Shown: positions 18,676 through 29,752 of the stretch, piece after piece
Layout: each line of letters begins with the position of its first letter
How positions within the stretch are numbered: position 1 is the first letter of the stretch
Source of the DNA: Powellomyces hirtus
Taxonomy: Eukaryota; Chytridiomycota; Chytridiomycetes; Spizellomycetales; Powellomycetaceae
Direction of reading: 5' to 3'
Length of the DNA: 64,000 bases
Assembly (NCBI GenBank): GCA_025526995.1
Contig: JAHLKG010000009.1
Span: 496,001-560,000 of the forward strand
Position numbers and translations under genes: made by a program
Notes under the pieces: model-generated
What the model saw: only the letters and a program-made list of their open reading frames with translations
Told to the model about the DNA's origin: nothing
Databases searched by the model: none

Positions 18676-21600
18676 CTCCCACTCAGACAACAGACTTGAT
18701 TCCCAGGCACACAGCTTTGCAAACTGGGGGCGGGGCATCTTCTGGAGATAGTGCTTCTGAGAGAGCCACAGGCGACAGCTGGGGTGGTCCCTGGTAATCT
18801 CAACTCCGAGAAACAGTCCCAGAGCGCCCATGTCTGTCATCTTGAACTGCTTGGAGAGCTCAGTCTTGATGTGGTTGATCCGCTCCATGGATTTCAATGC
18901 CAGAATCATGTCGTCCACATAGACCAGCAGATACATGGCGCTCTTGGTGTCATGAGCATGCAGGGCGTAGATTTAACTGTCGGCATTGCTCTGCACAATG
19001 CCCAGCTGCTTGAGGCGCGCATCCAGAACCTGATTCCAGTTGTGAGGTGACTGCTTGAGACTGTACAGGCTGCAACAAAGTCTCCAGACCAAATCCTCCT
19101 GCCCAGCAATGGCAAAGCCCTCAGGCTGCTCCATATAGATCTCTTGCTCAATGTTGGGATTAAGGAATGCTGTCACAGCATCCATCTGCTCCAGTTCCAT
19201 GTCCTCAGTGGCTGCAATAGCCAGAACCGTCCTGACAGAGCCAAATTTGGCCACAGGGGCAAAGGTCTCGCAGTGATCTACTCCCTTCCGTTAAGAGAAG
19301 CCATTGGCAACCAGACGGGGCCTTGTAGCGCTGGAGCGAGTTGTCTGCTGCTCTCTTGATCTTGAAGACCCACTTGCACTTGAAGGGCTGATGGCGTGCA
19401 GGCAAGGGAACGAGATCCCAGGTGTGGTTGGCATGCAGGCTGTCGTGTTCGGTTTGAGCTGCTTGCTCCCACTGCCTTGCATCAGGGACTTTGAGGGCAG
19501 CCTTGAATGAGGCAGGTTCGCCCTCTCCAGGTGTAATAGCCTCAGCCAGCAGGCCAGTTGCCTCAGCCATCAGACCAGTCCCTGGCTTCCAGGACTCCCG
19601 AGGGGGCTGTCAGATGCGGGTTGAGCTCCGTTCAGGTACTTTCGAGGCCTTAGGCTTCCTGGGAGCGGATGGGATCACTCCCACAGGGCTGGGTTGGTGC
19701 TCCTGAGCATTCTCAAAGTCCTCCGCTTGCTCAGAGCCACCATCCAGCTTGTCTCCCTGCTCAGAGACATCCTCCAGTGCCACCCCTTGCTGAGAAAAGT
19801 CATCTTCAGCAGATCCGGCTTGCCAGGATCTCCAGCAAGGAACTCCCCATCAAACTGGACACCTCTGCTCTCAATTAGCTTGCCAGCAGCCTCATCCCAG
19901 AGTCGATAGCCCTTTGTAGTCTGGCTGTAGCCCAGGAAGATGCATCTGGTGGCGTTTGGACCAAGCTTGTGCTGGTTCTTCTTGAGAATGGAAGCATAGG
20001 CTGTGCAGCCAAAGATAGGAAGGTGCGGACGAGTGCCTGTCCAGATCTGCCAGGGTGTGGCCTTGTTGTGGAGCTCGAGTGGGGCTTTGGTTCTCCAGGT
20101 ATGCAGCTATCATGAGAGCTTCACCCCAGAACTTGTAGGGAAGGCCAGCTTGGAGCAGCAGGCATTGTGCCATCTCAACCAGCGTCCTGTTCATGTGCTC
20201 TGCAACACCATTCTGCTGAGGCGTGGCAACAGAACTGAGCTGGTGTCGCATGCCCAAAGACTGAGTGAAGTTTGAGAATGCCTTGGACAGGTATTCTCCA
20301 CCATGGTCAGACTGGAGGACCTTGAGCAAACATCTTGTCTCTGTTGCAGCCGGTGCAGCAAAGATCTTGAAGCTGGGAAGTGTCTCTGCCTTGGTCTTGA
20401 GCAGATAGGGGAAGACTGCCCTGCTCTTGTCCAATTGTGAGCATCCTCATTGGTCTGAATGCACCAGTTCCAAGACTTCTGAAGCCCTGGATGAGCACTC
20501 CTTGGAGAAAGGCAGCTTGGTGCCCTTGTCTAGAGCCCAGGTTGAGCAGGGAGCGGTTTCCAGCACTCCTACTGCTTCCATGCCCTGGAGCAGGCCCTTC
20601 CTGGCCATAAGCTGGACGCTCTGATGGTTGAGATGCCCCAGGCGTCGATGCCAGGTCTCCCGACTTGCTGCAGTTGTGTTGATGGCAACAGCATGGCACT
20701 GGGCAGCCGCATCCAGTGGTTGTCCCAGGGCATAAACACTCTCCTGACGGTTGCAACTGAGAGCAAGTGCACCCTTACTGGTCCTGACTTTGCATCTTCC
20801 CGCAACAACCTGGATGTTGGCTCCTGCTCCCTCCAGCTGAGCAACTGACAGGAGGCTTCTCTTGAGTTGGGCACAAGCCAGACATCCTTGAAGGAGCAGG
20901 TAGTCGTCCTGCCATTAGGGAGAGCTGTCTGGATGGTTGCTGTGCCCTTCTCAGTTGCCTCCACCATCCTGTTGTTGGCCAGATGCACCCTAGCATTGTT
21001 GAGAGGTTGCAAGTTGCTCAACCAGGCTCTGTTGCTGGTCATGTGCTGTGATGCACCCAAGTCGATGATCTGATTGCCACCCCTGCTGCTGGTGGCTGAG
21101 AAGGCAAAGGCCTCGTGCCCAAAAGCCTGGCTCGCCTCTGAGCTCTGCTGTTCCGCTGCCAGCCTCTTCCTGCACTCCTTCTTGAAGTGCCCTTCCTTCC
21201 CACAATAGAAGCAAGGCCCTGTTGCCTTCTTCATCATGGTGTTGCTGATCTGGCTCCTGCCATAGAAGGCCCTCCCGTCCTTTCCACTGCCATCCTGTCC
21301 TTCAGAGCAGCGTGCCTCCTCACGCAGAAGCCTTGCAGTGAGGTCAGGTCATCCGCCCTGAACTCCAGAGACACAATGAGTGACTCAAAGCTCTACGGCA
21401 GGCTGTAGAGCAGTGTGGTGATGATGCACCTTTGCCCCAATTGCCTCCAGCTGTTCCGCCATCATCTTGACCTTGTTGATGTGTTCCAGCATCCCATCTC
21501 CATCCTCCAGCACCACTGTCAGGAACTTGCATCTCAGATAGAGCTTGTTTGCAATCCCCTTTCTCTCATGCACCTCCTTCAGCTTCCTCCAGACCTCAGC

Positions 21601-21846
21601 AGCAGTTGCAGCATTCTGCACATGCATGAGTTGCACGTCCCCCAATGATAGCACCAAGACAGCCATAGACTTCCCCTCCTTCCTGAAAGCATCCTGGTTG
21701 CAGGTGTCCAGAGGGACTGTGCATTCAATGGCACTCCACAAGCTCTTGGCTTTCAGCATGGCCTGCATCTTGAACTTCCAGAGGTGGAAATTTGCGGCAG
21801 TGAACTTGTCGATGGTGAGGCGGCCAGTGTCATGGCCAGGGCACAT
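18676..21846 (-). pseudogene. C gag-pol remnant
   Basis: Broken minus-strand frames in copia order. Copia gag is read at 21846-21385 (CPGHDTGRLTIDKFTAANFHLWKF). A CCHC CFYCGKEGHFKKEC and a protease-like IIDLGASQHMTS (normally LDSGA) lie at 21237-20990. Integrase is read at 20434-19892 (LQSDHGGEYL, TPQQNGVAEHMNR). RT pieces lie at 19570-18649, including YVDDMILA and FLGVEITRD. After the RT segment LSQKHYLQKM the frame runs into short unrelated sequence and the LTR, so the RT C-terminus and all RNase H are deleted. Related to B by domain layout but clearly a different family. Confidence 0.85.
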
Positions 21847-21959
21847 GGTGAGTTTGTTGAGGGTGGTGGGACGTTGGGAAAGAGAGGAATAACAGTAAAG
21901 GGAATGGGTGGTTGAGGTTGATGTTGATTTTCTTGATTGATCAATGAGTTGCAGCTGCA

Positions 21960-21971
21960 GGGCTCATAACC
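21960..21971 (-). promoter_or_regulatory. Primer-binding site of C (half-tRNA type)
   Basis: On the element strand GGTTATGAGCCCTGCAG follows the LTR. It is complementary to the anticodon arm of initiator tRNA-Met. Confidence 0.8.
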
Positions 21972-22390
21972 TGTTAAATAGGTATGATCAGGAAGCTTTG
22001 CAATGTGTTGATTGTGTGTGGAAACTGTCTTCTTATTTTAGAGGGAGGGGCCAGGGTTCACTGGCCTTTTATAGGAGACTATCTGTACACCGCCAACGAT
22101 GCCAAGTCCCTTGGCATGGCTGTGCCTGGTCTTGGCAGACCCTGGCTGAGCAGTGCCAAGTGATGCTGAGCTCTCTGTGGGCGCTTTGAGGCTGTTCTGA
22201 GCATTGCCAAGATCCTTGGCAGAGGCTCAGCTCAAACAACACAGCCTCAGTATGTAACCTGCCACAACTGGGTCAGCTGTGGCTCCAACTAACTCTAACA
22301 AGGCTCTTGGCTGCCACACAACCCGGGCTATTCAAAGCCACCCACAGCCTGAGGATCGGGCACCTACAGGCAGAGATACAGACTCCAACA
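21972..22390 (-). repeat. 5' LTR of C (419 bp)
   Basis: On the plus strand TGTTAAATAGG...CTCCAACA. It matches the LTR at 18315 with many substitutions plus the extra internal segment. Confidence 0.9.
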
Positions 22391-23771
22391 CTTTCAGCTA
22401 CAAGTACTGAAGAACCCCAAACCTACAAACAAGTGCTCTCATTGGACGACACGCTGAAGTGGACCGTGGCCATAAATGCGGAGTTGAAGTCCCTTCACAC
22501 CAATGAAACATGGTAAGTCATTAACCCCAGATCCTTGCCGCACAATCAACGGCCAACCGCACCAAATGGTTATTCAAGATTAAGCGAGACCTGAATGGTC
22601 AATCCCAATGATGGCTTGTTGTGAAAGGCTTTGAACAAAGCTACGGTTTCGACTACAATGAAACCTACGCTCCGTTTGCCAAGACAGCTACCCAACGTGT
22701 CCTTCTTGCTCTCACTGCCAGCCTCGGCTCAAATGGATGTAGTAACTGCATTCCTGAATGGGATTGTTACCAAGACCATCCCAAATTATGCTGCTGAAGG
22801 CTCTGGCTTCCCGCCTGGGACCATCCTTCGACTCCGAAAGGCCCTCTACGGTCTGAAACAAGCCCCGTGCGAATGGTACTCCCTACTTCACAAAGAACTT
22901 ACTTCTTTGGGATTCAAGCGCCTGGCAAATGACAATGCCGTCTACATCAGAACTCTACCTGAAAGTGACTCATCGCAGTACATCTCCGTCTACGTCGACG
23001 ATCTCCTCATTTTCGCAAAGACCGAATCGGAAATCTCGTCAATCAAGACATCCCTACACAACGAGTTCAACATGGCAGACCTAGGCGAAGTCAACCACTA
23101 CCTAGGAATGAGAGTTCGACGCGATTACTCAAGGCACGTCATCTATCTCGATCAAGAGTCATATATAAATGACATCCTCGAGCGCTTTGGTATGCAAGAT
23201 TGCAAGCCCGTCAATGCTCCGATGGACCAGACCAAGCTCGAACCCTACAAAGTCGAAAATGCAAAGACTTCACCTAACCCGCAAGAAGGAGAATATCGCG
23301 AAATCGTTGGTTCTCTCATGTACCTGATGATATGCACGCGTCCTGACATCGCTGTCGCGGTCAGTATGCTTTCTCGCTTCACAAGCAACCCTTCGCCTCA
23401 ACATCTGCAAGCTGCAAAGCGTGTCCTTCGCTACCTACGAGGAACATCAAACTACAGCCTCTGCATCGGCAGAGATAACGTTACCCTTCACGGCTACAGC
23501 GATGCCGATTGGGGAAACAACATCATTGATCGACGGTCAATCACTGGCTACCTTTTCTACATTGGAAATGCGGGCCCCGTTACTTGGGCTTCGAAGCGCC
23601 AACCCACCGTTGCTCTCTCATCTACAGAAGCTGAATACATGGCACTTTCCTTCGCCACTCAAGAGACAACCTGGCTTCGCTCACTTCTGCAAGAACTCCA
23701 AATCCCCGAATATCTCGATGAAAATGCTCGACCTACAACAATCTACAAAGACAATCAGTCATGCATCTCGT
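22391..23771 (+). pseudogene. A2 segment 3: RT and most of RNase H
   Basis: Continues A2 after C. The early RT part is broken (stop and small deletions at 22510-22735). From 22718 an open frame matches A1 from MDVVTAFLNGIV through YVDDLLIF to STEAEYMAL and ATIYKDNQSCISL. It then meets the B2 LTR. The close identity to A1 in this part contrasts with the decayed start. Confidence 0.85.
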
Positions 23772-24271
23772 TGTTGGAATCTACCTGTGGGCGCCTCTGG
23801 GAGGACTTAGAGCACACAGGACATGTGGGAGGACATCCACTTGTGTCTAGAATGGTCTGGAATGGTCCAGAATGGTCTAGAACGATCCAGAATAGCTGGA
23901 GAGGGCCTGGGAAGGCCTAGAACACGTCTGGAGCGCTGATAGAAACGCCAAGAAAAGGCAAAAAGACACCCTGCGATTGGGAACAATACTAGGCCAGGCC
24001 AGGGCCGTCTTGGCCAAGCTAGGGCACAGTTAGATTGTCACTACACATGTACTATGATCCAAATTGTTATAAAAGGACGCCCTCTGGGCATCCCCAACCA
24101 ATATAATAACAGTCCAACACACTCTACTTGTCTAGTACACTCTGCCAAACACCACAGGCGACCTTCCCTACCTTGGGAAGCACCTTCAGACCCTCTGCAA
24201 GTCTTGACAACAACCTAGCAACCTATCTGGTATGCTGAGTTCCTGTTTGTAGATGTCAAGACGTCTCAACA
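23772..24271 (+). repeat. 5' LTR of B2 (500 bp)
   Basis: TGTTGGAATC...CTCAACA. TATAAAAG at 24068-24075 is the likely core promoter. A roughly 20-bp duplication (AATGGTCCAG/AATGGTCTAG region, about 23850-23895) is absent from B1. Confidence 0.95.
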
Positions 24272-24283
24272 GGTTATGAGCCC
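24272..24283 (+). promoter_or_regulatory. Primer-binding site of B2 (half-tRNA type)
   Basis: GGTTATGAGCCCTG follows the LTR without a gap. It is the complement of the initiator tRNA-Met anticodon stem-loop, with the CAU anticodon complement ATG at its centre. Confidence 0.85.
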
Positions 24284-24550
24284 TGACACAGCTGTCTGAA
24301 CATTACTGACTCCACCTCTATCCCTATCTGGGAAACACGTCACTGTGCCTATCACTGGTGCTGCTGAGGACTTGGAGAACTGTTTGAGCACTCGAGAAGC
24401 CTAGATAGCAGGCATAGGACACCTGCGTCTGACCATCAAACGAGCTATTGTCTGGACTGGACTGGACTGGAGTGGATTTTCTGGAGCAGGTTCTGACCAC
24501 TTGCGGTTGAACACCGGGACTATCCCATTTTGCCACACTCTTTGCACAAG

Positions 24551-27500
24551 ATGGCTGGCGACTCTGACAGCCGAGTGTCCATTGAGAGGTTCACTGGGGA
24601 GAACTTTCACCTTTGGAAGTTGAAAATGAAGATGCTGTTGATTGAGAAGGGACTTTGGGATGCCATTGACATCAAGGACGGCTCAGGAACTGCCAAGGCC
24701 ACCAACACAGCATCAGACGACTGGATACGTCGAGATGAGAGAGCTCTGGCTCTGCTGATCATGTCTTTGAATGATGAGCAATTGATGCATGTTCATGAGG
24801 CTGAATCCGCCCTTGAAGCATGGGAAAAGCTGAGGGAGGTGCATGAGAAGAAGGGGGTTGCCAACAGACACTTCCTGAGACGTCGGTTCCTCACTGTGAC
24901 AATGGACCCAACTGATTCCATGACCATCCACATCAACAAGATCAAGAGGATGACCCAGGAACTTGCAGCCATCGGAGCTCCCGTTTCTGAGGAGGACCAT
25001 GTGTTCTCCTTGCTCTCTTCCCTTCCAGAAGCCTTTGACACCCTTGTGATGACTCTGGAGTCGACCAGTGAGAAGCTGGACTTGGCTTTTGTGACATCCA
25101 GGCTGTTGCAGGAGGAAATGAGGCGTGCAGATGGAAAGAAGAACTCTGGAAAGGCAGCAAAAGCCTTCTTCACACAAGCTGACACCAAAGGGAATGCTCA
25201 GAAGACCAACAAGGCTGGGGGAAAGCCAGATTGGAAGAAGGAGGCAGTCTGTCACTACTGCAACAAGAAGGGCCACATCAAGAAGGAATGCCACAAGAGG
25301 GCAGCAGACGAGAAGAAGGGCCTAAACCAGGCCAACTCGACTCAACAGACGCCTGGAGGCTTTGCTTTCACCACCATTGGAACTCAGATGCCATCCCTGA
25401 CATCCAACACTTGGATTTTGGACTCAGGAGCCTCTCAGCACATGACTGGCCGCAGAGAGCTGTTTGAGGACTATGAGAAGATGTCTCCTGTCGCCATTGA
25501 GATGGCAGACAATCACACATTGGAAGCTGTGGGGCATGGAACGCTTCACACATGGGTGATCAACACAGAGGGGAAGACAGTGCCCCTGCAAATCCAGAAC
25601 TGCTGGCACGTCCCCAAGATGACCAAGAACCTCCTATCACTGGCTCGCCTTGCCAAAGCTGGAGCTTGTTTTGAAGTGGGACCACAAGCTGCTCGGATCA
25701 TTGCAAAGGATGGGACGGCTTTCCTTGCCAAAGAGAACCAATTTGTCTACACATTCGAGACAACACATGGGCAGGCAAATGCTGGGATTGCCCACAATGT
25801 TGGAAGGGACACAACAAGTCAGGACTTGTCCCTATGGCATCAGAGACTCGGCCATTTGAACGTTGCAGACATTGGAAGGCTCACCAAGCTTGCCAAGGGC
25901 GTTCAAACTAGTGGGAGCTTGAGCATTTGTGACACTTGTGCACTCAGCAAAGCAAGCAGAGCGCCATTCCCCAAGGCACAGGCCTCCAGAGCATCAGAGA
26001 AGCTGGGATTGATCCACACAGATGTCTGGGGACCAGTTGAACCACCCACGATCACTGGATATCGCTATTTTGTCACATTCATTGATGACAAGACAAGATA
26101 TTTCCATGTTTGCCTTATGAAGACCAAGGGAGAAGTTGCTAGGCACTATCAGGAGCTGGAAGCAGCACTTGTCCCCCTACATGGAAAGCAGATCAAAGCT
26201 GTCAGATCCGACCCAGGAGGCGAGTACATGAGCAACTTGCTAAGGGACCACTTCAAGGAGAAGGGCACACAGCATCAGAGGAGTTCAGTAAATACTCCAC
26301 AGCAAAATGGTGTTGCTGAACGAGCCAACCGTACCCTTGTGGAGATGGGGAGATGTTTGTTGAAGCAGTCAGGCTTGGACAAGCGTTTCTGGGGAGAAGC
26401 AATCATGACAGCAGTCTATCTGAGGAACAGATCTCCCACTGTTGCATGCCCCAAGACGCCTTATGAGATGTTCCATGGTATCCCACCATCTCTGGGACAT
26501 TTGAGGACGTTTGGATGCATTGCCTATGCCTACATTCAACCCAACAAGCGCCAGAAGCTGGATGATGCTGCTGGCAAGTGCATCATGCTGGGGTATAGCT
26601 CCCACAGCAAGGAATACCGGCTTATGGACATACAGACTAAGAAGATCCTGTTCTCCAGAAGTGTCAAATTCGATGAGAAGAGCTTCATTCCATCCCTCCA
26701 GTCTGCTCAGACGCCCCAAGTGCCTGCTGAGAGCCTGGAAGTGGGAATTGGGCCCGAAATGAAGCTGCAGGATGTCAGTGACGAGCTGCAGGATGTCAGT
26801 AACGACTCTGAGGACACAGACATGTCAGAGGGAGAGGAGAAAGGAGAGGAGAACATGAGGGAACGGACCCCTGAGCCGTCCTCTGACTATGAGAGTGCTG
26901 CAGAGCCTTCTCCAACCCCCAAAAGACTCAGGAAGCCGCCAGGAGAGTGGTGGAAGGCTTCAAGCAACGCTGCAAACGTTGCTGCAGTTGCCTATGCTGT
27001 CTCCTTTGTCTCAAACGAGCCCACAAGCTACAAGGAGAGCCAGACCATGCCAGATGCTTCACAATGGCGTCAGGCTGCTCAGGAAGAGATGGATGCTCTT
27101 GCCAAGAATGGGACATGGCAACTTGTGGATCTGCCAACGGGCAGAAAAGCTATTGGATGCAAGTGGGTCTTCAAACGAAAGCTGAAGGACACAGGAGAGC
27201 TTGACAGATACAAGGCAAGACTTGTTGCCAAGGGATTCTCTCAGAGAGAGGGATTGGACTATCAGGAGACGTTTGCTCCTGTTGCCAAGTTTGGTCCCAT
27301 GAGACTGCTGTTCTCCATCATTGCCACAGATGACTTGGAGGCACATCAGATGGACGTGAAGACAGCATTCTTGCAAGGGGATCTGGACTATGTGATCTAC
27401 ATGCGCCAACCGGAGGGCTTTGAGGATTCCAAGCATCCAGGACGGGTCTGCAAGCTTGGGAGACCCCTCTACGGCCTCAAGCAATCAGCAAGGCGCTTCA

Positions 27501-28594
27501 ACCACAAGATAGACCACAAACTGAAGTCTATGGGCTTTGTGCAGTCGACTGCAGAGCCTTGCATGTACTACAGGAGTCAGAATGGGACAACAGAGTACAT
27601 TCTGATCTATGTGGACGACCTCATTGTGGCCTCATCAAGCAAGGAACAGCTGGGGGATGTCAAGAAGGAGCTGAGGCGAGCTTTTGAGATGACAGACCTT
27701 GGAGAGCTGAATTACTTCCTTGGGATTCACATCAGACGGAGCAGAAGCACCCGCACCATCTGGTTGTCTCAGAAGAAGTATGTTGAAGAGGTCGTTTCGA
27801 AATTCAACATGGGAGATGCCAAGGTTCATGCCACGCCTATGGAACATGGACTGCACCTCAGAAACAACATGGCACCTCAGAATGAGACGGATGAGCTGGA
27901 GATGAGCTATGTGCCATACAGGAATGCAGTGGGCAGTTTGATCTATGCCATGCTAGGAACACGCCCTGACATTGCTGCTGCAGTTGGAATTGTGTCCAAG
28001 TACCTTGCAAAGCCTGGAAAGGAGCATTGGAGTGCTGCCAAGCGGATCATCAGATACCTGAAGGGCACAAGCGAACTTGGAATCCTTCTGGGAGGCAAAG
28101 AGAATGTCTCTGAGCCTAGGAAGCTGGTTGGATACTCGGATTCCGACTATGCTGGATGTTTGGACACAAGGAGATCAACCACTGGATTCATCTTCATGTT
28201 CAACGGGCCTATCACCTGGCAATCCAAGCGGCAGACCACTGTAGCTCTTTCAAGCACGGAAGCAGAGTACATGGCACTAGCCCAGTGCACCAAGGAAGCT
28301 GTTTGGCTTCGTCTGCTTGCAGGGGAGCTCGGATTCAAGCAGGATGGACCCACAATGCTCTTTGAGGACAACCAGGGTGCCATTGCTCTTGCTAAGAACC
28401 CGACATTGCATGCCAGCACCAAACACATTGAAGTGAGGTACCACTTTATCAGAGAAGCACTAGGACGCTTGGAGATTGCATTAGAGTATCTCTCGACTCA
28501 GGACATGGTTGCAGATATCTTGACAAAACCACTGGCTAGGGATCAGTTCTTGAAACTGAGGGACGCCTGTGGGATCACAAAACATGTTTCGTGA
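24551..28594 (+). CDS. B2 gag-pol polyprotein (1347 aa, intact copia type)
   Basis: The start chosen is the ATG at 24551 (MAGDSDSRVS); longer frames begin with non-ATG codons. Domains: copia gag (RFTGENFHLWKLKM, 1-210); CCHC CHYCNKKGHIKKEC (234-247); protease WILDSGASQHMTG (about 288); pre-integrase LWHQRLGHLN with C-x2-C (427-475); integrase D, D, E in HTDVWG, RSDPGGEY and GVAERANR (about 490, 552, 589); RT with YVDDLIVAS (about 1021); RNase H SSTEAEYMALAQ (about 1237); end VADILTKPL. There are no stops or shifts, and all catalytic residues I checked are present. Gag and pol share one frame, as is common for copia elements. The stop lies 7 bp before the 3' LTR. Confidence 0.96.
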   Translation: MAGDSDSRVSIERFTGENFHLWKLKMKMLLIEKGLWDAIDIKDGSGTAKATNTASDDWIRRDERALALLIMSLNDEQLMHVHEAESALEAWEKLREVHEKKGVANRHFLRRRFLTVTMDPTDSMTIHINKIKRMTQELAAIGAPVSEEDHVFSLLSSLPEAFDTLVMTLESTSEKLDLAFVTSRLLQEEMRRADGKKNSGKAAKAFFTQADTKGNAQKTNKAGGKPDWKKEAVCHYCNKKGHIKKECHKRAADEKKGLNQANSTQQTPGGFAFTTIGTQMPSLTSNTWILDSGASQHMTGRRELFEDYEKMSPVAIEMADNHTLEAVGHGTLHTWVINTEGKTVPLQIQNCWHVPKMTKNLLSLARLAKAGACFEVGPQAARIIAKDGTAFLAKENQFVYTFETTHGQANAGIAHNVGRDTTSQDLSLWHQRLGHLNVADIGRLTKLAKGVQTSGSLSICDTCALSKASRAPFPKAQASRASEKLGLIHTDVWGPVEPPTITGYRYFVTFIDDKTRYFHVCLMKTKGEVARHYQELEAALVPLHGKQIKAVRSDPGGEYMSNLLRDHFKEKGTQHQRSSVNTPQQNGVAERANRTLVEMGRCLLKQSGLDKRFWGEAIMTAVYLRNRSPTVACPKTPYEMFHGIPPSLGHLRTFGCIAYAYIQPNKRQKLDDAAGKCIMLGYSSHSKEYRLMDIQTKKILFSRSVKFDEKSFIPSLQSAQTPQVPAESLEVGIGPEMKLQDVSDELQDVSNDSEDTDMSEGEEKGEENMRERTPEPSSDYESAAEPSPTPKRLRKPPGEWWKASSNAANVAAVAYAVSFVSNEPTSYKESQTMPDASQWRQAAQEEMDALAKNGTWQLVDLPTGRKAIGCKWVFKRKLKDTGELDRYKARLVAKGFSQREGLDYQETFAPVAKFGPMRLLFSIIATDDLEAHQMDVKTAFLQGDLDYVIYMRQPEGFEDSKHPGRVCKLGRPLYGLKQSARRFNHKIDHKLKSMGFVQSTAEPCMYYRSQNGTTEYILIYVDDLIVASSSKEQLGDVKKELRRAFEMTDLGELNYFLGIHIRRSRSTRTIWLSQKKYVEEVVSKFNMGDAKVHATPMEHGLHLRNNMAPQNETDELEMSYVPYRNAVGSLIYAMLGTRPDIAAAVGIVSKYLAKPGKEHWSAAKRIIRYLKGTSELGILLGGKENVSEPRKLVGYSDSDYAGCLDTRRSTTGFIFMFNGPITWQSKRQTTVALSSTEAEYMALAQCTKEAVWLRLLAGELGFKQDGPTMLFEDNQGAIALAKNPTLHASTKHIEVRYHFIREALGRLEIALEYLSTQDMVADILTKPLARDQFLKLRDACGITKHVS

Positions 28595-28601
28595 GTGGGA
28601 G
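28595..28601 (+). promoter_or_regulatory. Polypurine tract of B2
   Basis: GTGGGAG fills the whole interval between the gag-pol stop and the 3' LTR, so the coding region ends as close to the LTR as replication allows. Confidence 0.75.
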
Positions 28602-29101
28602 TGTTGGAATCTACCTGTGGGCGCCTCTGGGAGGACTTAGAGCACACAGGACATGTGGGAGGACATCCACTTGTGTCTAGAATGGTCTGGAATGGTCCAG
28701 AATGGTCTAGAACGATCCAGAATAGCTGGAGAGGGCCTGGGAAGGCCTAGAACACGTCTGGAGCGCTGATAGAAACGCCAAGAAAAGGCAAAAAGACACC
28801 CTGCGATTGGGAACAATACTAGGCCAGGCCAGGGCCGTCTTGGCCAAGCTAGGGCACAGTTAGATTGTCACTACACATGTACTATGATCCAAATTGTTAT
28901 AAAAGGACGCCCTCTGGGCATCCCCAACCAATATAATAACAGTCCAACACACTCTACTTGTCTAGTACACTCTGCCAAACACCACAGGCGACCTTCCCTA
29001 CCTTGGGAAGCACCTTCAGACCCTCTGCAAGTCTTGACAACAACCTAGCAACCTATCTGGTATGCTGAGTTCCTGTTTGTAGATGTCAAGACGTCTCAAC
29101 A
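28602..29101 (+). repeat. 3' LTR of B2 (500 bp)
   Basis: Reads the same as the 5' LTR along its whole length by eye. Ends CTCAACA, followed by the TSD CTCGT. Confidence 0.95.
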
Positions 29102-29396
29102 CTCGTTGGCAATGAATCCCGTGCATCACGCCCGTACCAAGCACATCGACATTCGACATCACTTCATTCGTGATCACATCGACAAGGAGATTCATCTGGA
29201 GTACTTACCCACCACTGAAATGGTAGCCGACTCACTTACGAAGCCTTTACCGGCCCCGGCATTCAAATACCATCGCGAAAGCATGTGCATCATGCACTAC
29301 GACAACACCATCATGCCAATGACAAAAGCGTCCATGACGGAGCTCCCGAATGAGTAAAATCCCATCATCACGGATCGATTGCTCGGACAGGGGGTG
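29102..29396 (+). pseudogene. A2 segment 4: end of RNase H and 3' UTR
   Basis: Resumes at SLAMNPVHHARTKHIDIRHHF and ends SMTELPNE plus stop at 29355-29357, then the PPT CAGGGGGTG. Nearly identical to the end of A1. Together with segments 1-3 it gives one A2 element once B1, C and B2 are removed. Confidence 0.9.
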
Positions 29397-29752
29397 TATT
29401 GAAATGTTGAGACTTGCGTACTCAACGTTTGGTCCTAACATTAGATCCTTACTTGGATCCTCCGACTAGAACGCGTGACCACCATACCGGTAACGCTAAG
29501 AGCTGAATTGGATCACGTGTGATCACGTGATTGGAGAAAAAGTAGACTAGAACGCTTGAAGCGAGACATTACTGAGAAGACTTAAGACATAAAATACATC
29601 ACATCTCCGTGCATCTGACAACGCTACACCGTCAACTGCATCACAGAATAGCTCTGTAAACCCCCTACAAAGACATTATAAGCAGAGTGCCTTGAATTTG
29701 TCCAATCCTCTGCATTTCTGATAAAGTACTGGAAACGTTGGTATCTCCAATA
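29397..29752 (+). repeat. 3' LTR of A2 (356 bp)
   Basis: TATTGAAATGTTG...CTCCAATA. It lies inside the RNase H codons of D2. The base string after it (GGGGA) does not match the string before the A1 5' LTR (AAAGC), so the A1-A2 block does not have one simple target duplication. Confidence 0.88.

Larger units (their letters stand above)
18310..22395 (-). mobile_element. Copia element C, inserted in A2 (TSD CTTTC)
   Basis: The element spans 18315-22390 and is flanked by CTTTC at 18310-18314 and 22391-22395. Removing it rejoins A2 coding sequence (GCGCTCTTTCGGCT in A1). The LTRs are well diverged and of unequal length (361 and 419 bp), so this is the oldest of the three insertions in A2. The coding region is decayed and lacks the RNase H domain. 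Confidence 0.93.
23767..29106 (+). mobile_element. Copia element B2, intact and recent (TSD CTCGT)
   Basis: The element spans 23772-29101 and is flanked by CTCGT at 23767-23771 and 29102-29106. The two 500-bp LTRs show no difference that I can find by reading. PBS, one unbroken gag-pol frame and PPT are all in place. It is inserted in the RNase H codons of A2. Every feature needed for an autonomous copia element is present, so it is a candidate for an active or very recently active copy. Confidence 0.96.

Noticed and set aside
18310..29106. Repeated direct and inverted LTR blocks considered as a CRISPR-like or satellite array
   Set aside because: Spacing is irregular, and every block is explained as an LTR with PBS, PPT and target duplication.
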